Below are positions 42,296 to 50,346 of a stretch of DNA of 64,000 nt, piece by piece; the stretch's first letter is position 1; every line of letters starts with the position of its first letter. The stretch lies in NCBI GenBank assembly GCA_002721815.1, contig PBLQ01000037.1, forward strand, positions 1 to 64,000. Reading direction: 5' to 3'. Origin of the DNA: Myxococcales bacterium (GTDB lineage Bacteria; Myxococcota; UBA727; GCA-2721815). Under the pieces are notes generated by a model, which saw only the letters and a list, made by a program, of their open reading frames with translations, had not been told where the DNA came from and did no database searches. The translations under genes were made by a program, and so were the position numbers.

Positions 42296-43096
42296 ATGAC
42301 TGCTTTGCCCATCCTGCCCCATGGCACCACAGCCAAGCCGCTCCAAAGTGGTCCCCTTCAGCGGCCCTCCGATGGACCCACCACCCACAAGCTCTTCGAT
42401 TTATGGGAAGAAGCCCAGAAACGGCTGTGGAAACCCAAATTTTGGTGGCAAAATCTCATGCTTCGCAAGGGTTTTGATCTGACGTTCATCAAACCCCACG
42501 AATTCCGGCTCCTGGTTCCGGCCCACCAACTGACTGACTGCGACAACTGTACAGAGGTGTGCTGCACCGGGCCCAACAGTCGTGTGTCCTTAGGCCTTTT
42601 GGACCAAGCCCGCCTCATAGACGCAGGTCTGTCCCACGCCATCCAACAGGGTCCCCATGGGGTCAACGACTCGGCCAATAAACTCTGGGCCCAATCGGCC
42701 AGCGAAGAAAGCCTCTTCTTTCGCGGTTTCCCCGTACTCAAACGTGATGCGACCCAAACCTGCGCCCTGCTCAACGAAAACCTGTCTTGCGGCGCTTTTC
42801 CCCATTGGCCCATGAGCTGTGAAAGGTATCCCTTCGCCGTCAATTTGGAAAACAAGACGGTGTTTTGGGCCGAAGGCTGCGCTTCACTGCACGAGGTTCA
42901 CGAGCCAGAAGCCTTACTTCGTGGGCGTCAATTATTTCATGCAGCGATTGAAACCTACAATCAACGGATCCGAGATGTCATATTGCTTTACGTTGCCATG
43001 CCCGAACTGGCCGACATGGGTTTGCTCCGCCATTTGTCTTTACACGGCACACTGGAGCGTCGTCGTAAAAAACTCTTAGCGGCGAAAACGCATTAA
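42296..43096 (+). CDS. YkgJ-type cysteine cluster protein
   Basis: 266 residues from the ATG at 42296 (a start 19 codons upstream at 42239 is possible). The cysteine cluster is CDNCTEVCC near 82-90, then CALL, LSCGAFPHWPMSCERYPF and a later GCASLHE, eight or so cysteines in all, as in the YkgJ (UPF0153) family. These proteins are thought to bind a zinc or iron-sulfur centre; their role is unproven. The 20-bp end overlaps the convergent gene at 43076. Confidence 0.75.
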   Translation: MTALPILPHGTTAKPLQSGPLQRPSDGPTTHKLFDLWEEAQKRLWKPKFWWQNLMLRKGFDLTFIKPHEFRLLVPAHQLTDCDNCTEVCCTGPNSRVSLGLLDQARLIDAGLSHAIQQGPHGVNDSANKLWAQSASEESLFFRGFPVLKRDATQTCALLNENLSCGAFPHWPMSCERYPFAVNLENKTVFWAEGCASLHEVHEPEALLRGRQLFHAAIETYNQRIRDVILLYVAMPELADMGLLRHLSLHGTLERRRKKLLAAKTH

Positions 43097-43423
43097 CTGT
43101 CGCTGCAAATCTGCAGAAGAGATGGTCTCCCCCAAATCGCGTTCTGACAAATCCACCTGAGGCAACGGTGCCTCGGTTTCTTTTTGTGCACTGTCCACTT
43201 TATCAGCCTTGGCTTGGGGTTCAGCCTCTTCTTCCAAAGCTTCTTCAAGGGTCATTGGCGGGGTTTCTTCGAGGGTGGATGCAAAAGACTTTTGGGGACG
43301 TTCTCTGTCTTGCCGCTCACGCCTCGCATATTCCGCTTCGAGATCTCGGATGTGGTCTGGATCCGCGGCCATGCCCGTTCCGACAATTCCACGTGGCTCT
43401 ACTCTGCGGTGTTCATCTGCCAT
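43076..43423 (-). CDS. Small charged protein, unknown
   Basis: 115 residues with a high share of Glu, Arg and Asp and no cysteine. It looks helical or disordered, with EAEYARRERQDRERPQ and LEEALEEEAEPQ tracts and a C-terminal LQRQLMRFRR. No family recognised. It lies just after the Omp85 gene's 3' end region, 24 bp away in the same direction as nothing else close. It could be a false call, but the ATG and codon pattern fit a real gene. Confidence 0.5.
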   Translation of the reverse strand: MADEHRRVEPRGIVGTGMAADPDHIRDLEAEYARRERQDRERPQKSFASTLEETPPMTLEEALEEEAEPQAKADKVDSAQKETEAPLPQVDLSERDLGETISSADLQRQLMRFRR

Positions 43424-43446
43424 AAAGTGATCATACCATTATTGGC

Positions 43447-45597
43447 TTAAAATGCGGAGCCCAATCCAAAAAAGAAATCCATACTTCGGTCCCCGGGCCG
43501 CTGGGTGAGCGGCAATCCCCATTCAAATCTAAAGGGCAGCACGGGGGTTTTAAGAACCACGCCAAACCCGGTGGACCAATACATGCCCCAGGGCAAGCCC
43601 ACCATCGAATAGTCTTGTTGCACGAAAATAGATTCATTCTCTGCATACGTATTGCCAGCGTCCAAAAATACGAATCCACGAAAAATATTACCGGGAAGCA
43701 GGGGGAATTCTACTTCAGTGTTCTGCACAAACTTTTCCGTTCCGCCAATTAACACGTCCCCTTGTCCGAAAGCAGGTCCCCGAGATGCAATACTTCTGGG
43801 TGTGAAGCCACGCACACTCCCGAAACCACCCAAAAAGAACCTTTGCGACAGCGGAACGGGCTGATCATCCAATGACCACAACCGCGCATAAAGCACATTG
43901 AATTTAAAAGTAGTTTGCCAAAACGGCGTCAAGTAGCCCCGTAAATTCGCTTGGCCCTCAATCCAATTCATGGGCGCCGAAGAGCCAGTATATGGCCCCG
44001 CATACTTGGTTCCCGTGGACAACACCCAACCCCGCGTGGGCATCAAACGCGAGTTGCGGGTATCGCGGCTCAAATTCAAGTTCACCATTTGTCGCCATAC
44101 ATCCTGCAACTCACCCAATTCAGCGTTGGGGTCCACTACCTCCAGCGGGGTGGATACGCCCAAAAGGTCACTGATTAAACCCGTTCCCAAACGGAAATTG
44201 TACGGCAAACGCCAAATAATGTTTCCGCCGCCTCCCGTGGTACGCGTGATAAAATTGGGATAACCCCATTGTCTTCGATGCGCATCGAGCGACATGGCGT
44301 GTCCGCTCCCCATCAGTCTCGGCTCAAAATAAGAGAGGTCAAACAACTGACGTAAATTTGAAAACTGACCCATGGCGGAAAACCGCGTCCCCAAACCCAT
44401 GAAGTTGTTGAAGGCCAGGACACCCACCAACACCATCCCTTCGTTCCCCACATAAGCCGGCGCAATATTGGCGATCCAGGTGGGCTGTTCTCGGACCACC
44501 ACCCGCATCAGGAGCTGTTCGGGACTGCCTTGAAGCGGTTCATGGGCCACCTTCACGTCGAGAAAGTACCCCAAGGACTTCACCGCTCGTTCGCTTTGCC
44601 GCACCTTTCGAATGTCATAGGTTTCTCCCACTTTGAAGGTCAGCATGCGCTCGATCACAAAGTCCCGCGTTTCTTTATTACCCTCGATCACAATGCGAGA
44701 CACCTTGCCCACCAGGCCTTTATCGATCACGCCACGAAAAGAGGCTGTTTTGTCCCCATCATCTCTGTTGGACACATCAGGAATTTCCAGCCGAACCCGA
44801 GCGAACGCGTGTCCTTCTTGGCGATGGGCATCGAGCACTTGGTCCAGGCGTTGCTGTAGCCCAATCAAGTCCACGGGCTGACCTTTCGACTTCAAGACCC
44901 CCGCTAAAATATCTTGGGTTGCTTTGGCCTCAGGGACATCCCCTGCCAACGACACCCCACCTAAAACGTATTGAGGTCCTTCGGCCACATCAAAAGACAA
45001 GGACAGCCAATCTTTACCCGGGGATGCTGTCACGCGAAATCCGGTCACTTGGCTTTCGAGGAACCCGTGTTCATAAAAAACACGTAAAATTCGTTGGCTG
45101 TCATCGTCTAAATAGGGTCGATGAAACAAGCCCGCCTGGGTTAACCAACCCAAAGGATGGGCTTCCTTAGAGAACAACTGCGGTGTAAACGCAGCTTCTG
45201 GAACGCGTTCGTTACCGTTGATCTTCACCTCTTTAAGTTGAGACCGTTCTCCCGAATCAAAAACAAACAAGGCCACAGCCTCGGTTTTGCTAATGGAGAC
45301 GATTCGCAGGCCCACTTTTGCATCCAGAAAGCCCCTCTTTTGCAATTCGCTGGCAATGTTATTTGCATCGTCCTGTAGCAACGATTCAGACAATGACACT
45401 CCCACTTCGTGAACCATTAATTCTCGCAGGGTTTCCTCACGAAAATAGACCCGGTCGATAAACTGTACGTCTGCCAAAATGGTTTCTGCGGCTTGGAGCG
45501 TTGTCTCTGCTTCCTCCTGTGACACCGGTTCTCCAAAGGCCTGTGCCGGGAGCGTGGCGCACAAAATGCAAAGGCGTACAAATTTCGATGGGTTCAT
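43447..45597 (-). CDS. Omp85 family outer-membrane protein (BamA/TamA-like)
   Basis: 716 residues. A signal peptide (ending AFGEP) is followed by about four POTRA units (30-340): LKEVKINGNERVPEAAF and VSRIVIEGNKETRDFVIERMLTFKVGETYD are typical POTRA repeats. The barrel (about 375-716) includes the family FFLGGFGSVRGFTP (the VRGF/Y motif of loop 6) and ends FFFGLGSAF with a C-terminal Phe. Such proteins insert other barrels in the outer membrane. With fewer POTRAs than BamA (five) and no skp, lpx or bam genes nearby, it may be a paralogue of TamA type, not the main BamA. Confidence 0.85.
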   Translation of the reverse strand: MNPSKFVRLCILCATLPAQAFGEPVSQEEAETTLQAAETILADVQFIDRVYFREETLRELMVHEVGVSLSESLLQDDANNIASELQKRGFLDAKVGLRIVSISKTEAVALFVFDSGERSQLKEVKINGNERVPEAAFTPQLFSKEAHPLGWLTQAGLFHRPYLDDDSQRILRVFYEHGFLESQVTGFRVTASPGKDWLSLSFDVAEGPQYVLGGVSLAGDVPEAKATQDILAGVLKSKGQPVDLIGLQQRLDQVLDAHRQEGHAFARVRLEIPDVSNRDDGDKTASFRGVIDKGLVGKVSRIVIEGNKETRDFVIERMLTFKVGETYDIRKVRQSERAVKSLGYFLDVKVAHEPLQGSPEQLLMRVVVREQPTWIANIAPAYVGNEGMVLVGVLAFNNFMGLGTRFSAMGQFSNLRQLFDLSYFEPRLMGSGHAMSLDAHRRQWGYPNFITRTTGGGGNIIWRLPYNFRLGTGLISDLLGVSTPLEVVDPNAELGELQDVWRQMVNLNLSRDTRNSRLMPTRGWVLSTGTKYAGPYTGSSAPMNWIEGQANLRGYLTPFWQTTFKFNVLYARLWSLDDQPVPLSQRFFLGGFGSVRGFTPRSIASRGPAFGQGDVLIGGTEKFVQNTEVEFPLLPGNIFRGFVFLDAGNTYAENESIFVQQDYSMVGLPWGMYWSTGFGVVLKTPVLPFRFEWGLPLTQRPGDRSMDFFFGLGSAF

Positions 45598-45632
45598 GGA
45601 TGTCCGCAGGTTCTCAGGTTACCAACATGGCT

Positions 45633-46922
45633 CTACTGTGCTTGGACCACCAATACAATACGGGAGACTTCCCCTTGTCGGTCTCTGACACTCCCCAGCA
45701 GCACGTGTAGGGGTAAGACTTGGCCCTCATCGTTTTCAATGGTCACGTCAATGCCCGCCTCTTCGAAATCCCCGTGGCGGGCCCGTTCCACCGCTTTCAT
45801 GAGTTCCGGTGAGAATAAGACGTTCTCGAGCTCGGCCCCTTCCACATGGTGGGTTTCTTTACCAAGCAACCGTGCCGCCGGCGTATTGGTGTATGAAATT
45901 TTACCTGCCGGATCTAAAATGAAAATGGGTTCTGAGTTGCGCGACAACACCGCACGCAGGACATTTCGGATTTCAAAGATTTTGGCGCTTTTTTTCTGTC
46001 CTTGCTCTTCGTAATGCATCAAGGTTTTCTGCATGGCCAGAGCCAAGGTGGACACCTCATCCTTGCCTTTGATCGACAAATCTCTGAAGCGGCCCAATTC
46101 GATGCGCCGGATAATCCCACGCAACCTTTGCATGGCTGCAATCACCCAATCGGGACCAAAAAATACCATGCCCAGACCAATTAAAAACGTCATGAGAAAA
46201 ACCACCAATTGATCACGACCGGTTCGCGACAACGTCTCCCTCAAGACATCGTGCGACCCTGCTGCCTCTTTTCGTGTTTTCTTGATGAGTTTATCGCAAG
46301 CCCCCGACAGCGTGATCAAAGCTTCCCGAGCTCGTTCCAAAGCCTGGAGGTCCATCTGCCCTTGCTGACGCGTGGTGAAGGCCAAGTCCACGGATTCTCG
46401 CGCCCTACGGATGGCCAACGCCAAATCCGACACTTGATTCTTAAAGGGGCGACAGAGTTCAGAACCATTCTTGCTGCTGCCTTGGCTGCTTTGGATGAGG
46501 TGCACCAATTGTCGGCTTACGCCGTCAAAGGCATTTTGTAATCGCCGCTCATTATCAACCCCTGGCCGTGCCTGGTAACGCCATGCGGCGGCTTGAACCC
46601 CTGTGACTTGCTGTTGTATTTGCCGAATAGAGTCGCCACATTGGTCATAAAGGACGAAAACCTTGGCCTTGTCCTCGGCGGTTGAGGTCCGAAAAACGCC
46701 GCCTCCCAATGCCATGAGCGCTAATAAAAATGCTGAAGTAATGGCTAGGCGCGCACGTTGGCGCACACTGGGACCGCCACCAATGGTGTGTCCTTCACCG
46801 AATGCAGCCACGCTCAGCTTACGGGTGATTTCCTCACCCCAACCTAATCCATTGGCTTGTCCGGATTTACCACTTTCGTGCCCGTCATCCCCATGAGGAC
46901 CACGGCCGTTCTTGACGCCCAT
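45633..46922 (-). CDS. Membrane HAMP-PAS protein beside the potassium uptake genes
   Basis: 429 residues. A Gly-rich cytoplasmic N-terminus (1-60), a first membrane helix (about 65-82), a helical periplasmic region of about 130 residues, and a second helix (about 213-232) precede a HAMP domain (IRRIELGRFRDLSIKGKDEVSTLA) and a PAS domain (about 310-425: NSEPIFILDPAGKISYTNTPAARLLG). There is no kinase, GGDEF or methyl-accepting output. It starts 2 bp from the trkA-like stop, so it should be cotranscribed with it. It may sense an envelope or ion signal and pass it to TrkA or another partner. Confidence 0.8.
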   Translation of the reverse strand: MGVKNGRGPHGDDGHESGKSGQANGLGWGEEITRKLSVAAFGEGHTIGGGPSVRQRARLAITSAFLLALMALGGGVFRTSTAEDKAKVFVLYDQCGDSIRQIQQQVTGVQAAAWRYQARPGVDNERRLQNAFDGVSRQLVHLIQSSQGSSKNGSELCRPFKNQVSDLALAIRRARESVDLAFTTRQQGQMDLQALERAREALITLSGACDKLIKKTRKEAAGSHDVLRETLSRTGRDQLVVFLMTFLIGLGMVFFGPDWVIAAMQRLRGIIRRIELGRFRDLSIKGKDEVSTLALAMQKTLMHYEEQGQKKSAKIFEIRNVLRAVLSRNSEPIFILDPAGKISYTNTPAARLLGKETHHVEGAELENVLFSPELMKAVERARHGDFEEAGIDVTIENDEGQVLPLHVLLGSVRDRQGEVSRIVLVVQAQ

Positions 46923-46924
46923 AC

Positions 46925-47617
46925 TTAGTCCTTCCGAGCGATTTGTTTAATTTGGGAACGATCACCCACCACAATTAAGATATCTTCGCTGCCAATGATC
47001 TCATCGGGACCAGGGGCCTGTTGCAGCTCGAGATTCACTTGGACCTCGCCACGATCATCTACGTCTTGGGTTTTTCGTTGAATCCCGATAACCGCGACAC
47101 CAAAATGAGACCGAAACCGCGCTTCTTTTAAGGGAATGCCCGTATACTCCGCCTTGGGCAAAATGTGCGCCACCGTTTGGCCGGTGGACAATGTCACTTG
47201 CTCAAGTACCCCTGAGATTAAAATGGAACGTGCTAATTCTTCGCCCATTTGTTGTTCAGGGTAAACGATTTTGGTGGCACCGACGCGGGACAGAATTCGT
47301 CCGTGAACGTCGCTGGAGGCACGCGCAATAATGCGGCCAACGCCTAAATCAGCCAAAGCTGTGCACGCCAAAATAGATTCTTCTAAGTCGTCCTCGCCCA
47401 ATGCCACGACCGCAGTGTCTGCTTTGTTCGCACCCACGGCTCGCAATGCCGTAATGTCTGTGGCGTTCATGCAGACTGCTTGGCCCACCAAATCTTTGGC
47501 ATCCGCCACCCTCTTTTCGTCCGCATCGATGGCCAAAACATCTCCGCCCCCGGCGTAAATTTCCTTGGCAGTGTGAAAACCGAATTGACCCAGTCCCAAA
47601 ACCACAAAGAGTTTCAT
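46925..47617 (-). CDS. trkA: TrkA/KtrA-type RCK regulator of potassium uptake
   Basis: 230 residues, one RCK unit, as in KtrA. The N-terminal Rossmann part has VVLGLGQFGFHTAKEI and AIDADEKRV (NAD/ATP-binding), and ALGEDDLEESILA and IARASSDVHGRIL follow; the RCK-C part covers about 140-225. These proteins sit on the cytoplasmic face of TrkH/KtrB channels and gate them by nucleotide. It lies 108 bp after the trkH-like gene and 2 bp before the HAMP-PAS gene. The symbol is by family. Confidence 0.88.
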   Translation of the reverse strand: MKLFVVLGLGQFGFHTAKEIYAGGGDVLAIDADEKRVADAKDLVGQAVCMNATDITALRAVGANKADTAVVALGEDDLEESILACTALADLGVGRIIARASSDVHGRILSRVGATKIVYPEQQMGEELARSILISGVLEQVTLSTGQTVAHILPKAEYTGIPLKEARFRSHFGVAVIGIQRKTQDVDDRGEVQVNLELQQAPGPDEIIGSEDILIVVGDRSQIKQIARKD

Positions 47618-47725
47618 GAGCGCTTCCTTTGAAAAATCAACCTGACAATCTTACCTAAATGTGAAGCCCTTGGCTAATAAACACCTCTGGCGATCGCTCT
47701 CGTAAGCCCCTGTAAAACATACAGT

Positions 47726-49477
47726 TTAACCGACCGCCACATCCCCAGTGGGATATTTGTAGGCGGCCTGAGAGCGTTTTTCCCCAATGGCCAAAGCGAG
47801 GGTCAATGGCCCGATTCGGCCTACGAACATGAGAAAAATGATCAACAGACGACCCACTGCATCCAACTGTGGTGTCACACCCATACTCAGCCCCACCGTT
47901 CCAAACGCGGAAAAGCCTTCGAAGAGCAGTCGTTCAAAAGCAATATCCTGACTTTGCATCAAAACGATTAACGCCAGGAATAAGAAACCGGCACCAAAAA
48001 AAGTGATGCACATGCTGCGATAGACGATCAAGGTTGGAATTGATGACCCCATGACCTGCACATCTTCTCTGCCACGTAACATGGCGCGCAATGAGAGCAG
48101 CACGACCACGGCAGTGGTGATTTTAATGCCACCCGCAGTTGAGCCAGGGGCTGCACCGATAAACATGGCCACACATGAAAAGACCACACTCGACGCAGAC
48201 AAATCATCCATGGGAACCACCGTTAACCCCGCTGTCCGCAAGGTCACCGAGTGTATCCAAGATGAAAGCACCTTTTGAGGAACTGTCAGGTCCACGAACA
48301 CGCCATCGAATTCAAAGAAGAGTAAGAAAATCATGCCCACACCGTTGAGCAAGACTGTTGCCAGCAGGATCATACGTGTTTGGATGTGTAAATGTTTCCA
48401 AAGTGAAAAGGGGTCGCGCCACCACTGGAGCGCTTGGTCAATCACATCGCTCAGGATTGCAAACCCCAGGCCACCCAAAATGATCAGGCCACTCAACAAC
48501 AGCAACACCCCACTGGAGTCCAACCACCCCGCCAAAGAATCCGAAGGCAATGCAAAACCCGCGTTGCAAAAAGCACTCACCGCGTGGAAGACCGACCACC
48601 ATGCGCGCGTCCCCCAATGAGGAATCTCAGTACGCCATGCAAAAAACAGAACCACCGCACCGATGAGCTCAATAACGATTGTAGCGATGCAAACCGCGAA
48701 GACAAAACGTCGCAGGGAATCAGAATCGGACACATCTAAGAGTTTCCGCAAACGCCCCCTACGGGACGAACGCAACAAACCGCCCACAAACAAAGCGATG
48801 AGAGAAGACAAAATCATGATGGCCAGGGCGCCCATTTGAAAGCCCAGCAAAATGACCACTTGGCCAAACAGTGAAAAATAGGAACCGGTGTCGACCACGG
48901 TTAAACCCGTTACACAAATGGCAGACGTCATGGTGAACAGCGCCACCAAAAAAGGCGCGCCATTGCCATCCACCGTGGCATGGGGCAACAACAACAGACC
49001 GGTGCCAATTAAAATCATCACCAGAAAGCTGAGAACCAACACCAGCGAAGGATGTCGACGTACGAAAGAAAGCGCCATTTGCCCCATCCACATTTGGAGC
49101 AGCCGCATGCTCAGATCAAAAAACACCCGTAACCAGAGCACGATGGTGGTCAATGAAGGCACCGACAAGACTAAGAACATGAGGCTTAAGCAGTAAAGGT
49201 CCGGTGTTTGAACGAAATACCGCCAGCTCGCACCTTTACGGGTCTTGTGAATCACCCAGCCCAATAAGGTAAATCCATACCCCACCAACAGGAAGAGGTC
49301 CCAAGACACCAAAATATTGAACGGGAAGAATTGCGGGACGGAAGCAAACAGCGTGTAAGCCCCCACGCCAAACAATAACAGGTAAGCCACACTCAGCTGA
49401 AAACCGAGCGTCTTGAATCGTTTAAAATGCGGGCGAACCGCAAGGTCCTCAGGGTCATCCCAATGGCTGTTTGGCAT
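47726..49477 (-). CDS. trkH: TrkH/KtrB-type potassium uptake channel subunit
   Basis: 583 residues with four M1-P-M2 repeats: FTMTSAICVTGLTVVDTGSYFSLFGQ, HAVSAFCNAGFALPSDSLAG, SVTLRTAGLTVVPMDDLS and GFSAFGTVGLSMGVTP each hold the selectivity Gly of a pore loop. A long N-terminal membrane extension (about 1-130) precedes them. With the RCK protein encoded next it forms a K+ uptake system of Trk/Ktr type. The ATG at 49477 lies 6 bp from the psd gene's stop. Confidence 0.9.
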   Translation of the reverse strand: MPNSHWDDPEDLAVRPHFKRFKTLGFQLSVAYLLLFGVGAYTLFASVPQFFPFNILVSWDLFLLVGYGFTLLGWVIHKTRKGASWRYFVQTPDLYCLSLMFLVLSVPSLTTIVLWLRVFFDLSMRLLQMWMGQMALSFVRRHPSLVLVLSFLVMILIGTGLLLLPHATVDGNGAPFLVALFTMTSAICVTGLTVVDTGSYFSLFGQVVILLGFQMGALAIMILSSLIALFVGGLLRSSRRGRLRKLLDVSDSDSLRRFVFAVCIATIVIELIGAVVLFFAWRTEIPHWGTRAWWSVFHAVSAFCNAGFALPSDSLAGWLDSSGVLLLLSGLIILGGLGFAILSDVIDQALQWWRDPFSLWKHLHIQTRMILLATVLLNGVGMIFLLFFEFDGVFVDLTVPQKVLSSWIHSVTLRTAGLTVVPMDDLSASSVVFSCVAMFIGAAPGSTAGGIKITTAVVVLLSLRAMLRGREDVQVMGSSIPTLIVYRSMCITFFGAGFLFLALIVLMQSQDIAFERLLFEGFSAFGTVGLSMGVTPQLDAVGRLLIIFLMFVGRIGPLTLALAIGEKRSQAAYKYPTGDVAVG

Positions 49478-49483
49478 GGTCTT

Positions 49484-50344
49484 TTATATCAGGGTTCCTA
49501 TGGTTTCCCCCAATTTCAGGCCCGTTCCCATCTGGCCGGGCTGCCAATTGGCGAAACCCGACTCTGCCACCAACACCAGTGTGGAACCAAAGCAAAAATG
49601 GCCTAAATAGTCTCCTTTTTTCAAAGAGATAGGGTTTTCAGCAAAGGAGACTTCTCGGATTTGTGGCTTTGTAAGATTGGTGGTGAGATCCGAGAAACCC
49701 AAAATAACCTTGCCTACCATGGTCGCCCCCACCGCCACGATCCAGATTTTTGGTCCCCCGCCGGGTCGTGTGGCCTCCATAACGATGCGCTCATTCACCG
49801 CAAACAAACCATTCACTTGCCGTACCGCTGGGCCACTCACAGGCCACAAATGGCCCGGTAAATACCAAGCACGCTGAATCACAATATCTGCCGGGGCATG
49901 AAAACGATGATAATCTTTGGGGCTGAGGTACAAAGTGGCAAACGCGGCACCATCCAGCTGAGCCACATCCAAGGGAGCACCGAGTAAGGTGGACACCGCA
50001 TAAGGACGCCCTTTGATTTGTAGCATTTGCCCATGCTCAACCACGCCACATGTTCCCCATGCGCCATCGCAAGGAGATCCTATCTCGGACTCACCATTCG
50101 GAAACATTCGCACCCCAGGCTTAAGCTCGCGAATAAAGAACTCTTGAAGCGATGCAAACGAATTCAAAGGGTCTTTCATTTCAGAGAGGTTTACACCCGC
50201 CAGTTTTGCGAACCCTTTTATAATCAATGCCATAAAGGGCTGGGGCCAGCACACACTTGTCAAAGCCCCCATTGCCCTCGACATGGCATTTTTTGGCAAC
50301 AGACTTAGGCCACTGATGAACAGCCAATCGATCAAACGCTGCAT
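49484..50344 (-). CDS. psd: Phosphatidylserine decarboxylase proenzyme
   Basis: 286 residues. It decarboxylates phosphatidylserine to phosphatidylethanolamine in the inner membrane. The family pattern is seen: FFIRELKPGVR, GSPCDGAWG with the catalytic Asp, YLSPKDYHRFHAP with the two His, NERIVM, VGATMVGKV, and GHFCFGSTLVLV, whose GST (usually LGST) marks the self-cleavage site where Ser becomes the pyruvoyl group. It begins 2 bp after the helicase stop. The phosphatidylserine synthase gene is not in the window. Confidence 0.93.
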   Translation of the reverse strand: MQRLIDWLFISGLSLLPKNAMSRAMGALTSVCWPQPFMALIIKGFAKLAGVNLSEMKDPLNSFASLQEFFIRELKPGVRMFPNGESEIGSPCDGAWGTCGVVEHGQMLQIKGRPYAVSTLLGAPLDVAQLDGAAFATLYLSPKDYHRFHAPADIVIQRAWYLPGHLWPVSGPAVRQVNGLFAVNERIVMEATRPGGGPKIWIVAVGATMVGKVILGFSDLTTNLTKPQIREVSFAENPISLKKGDYLGHFCFGSTLVLVAESGFANWQPGQMGTGLKLGETIGTLI

Positions 50345-50346
50345 AA

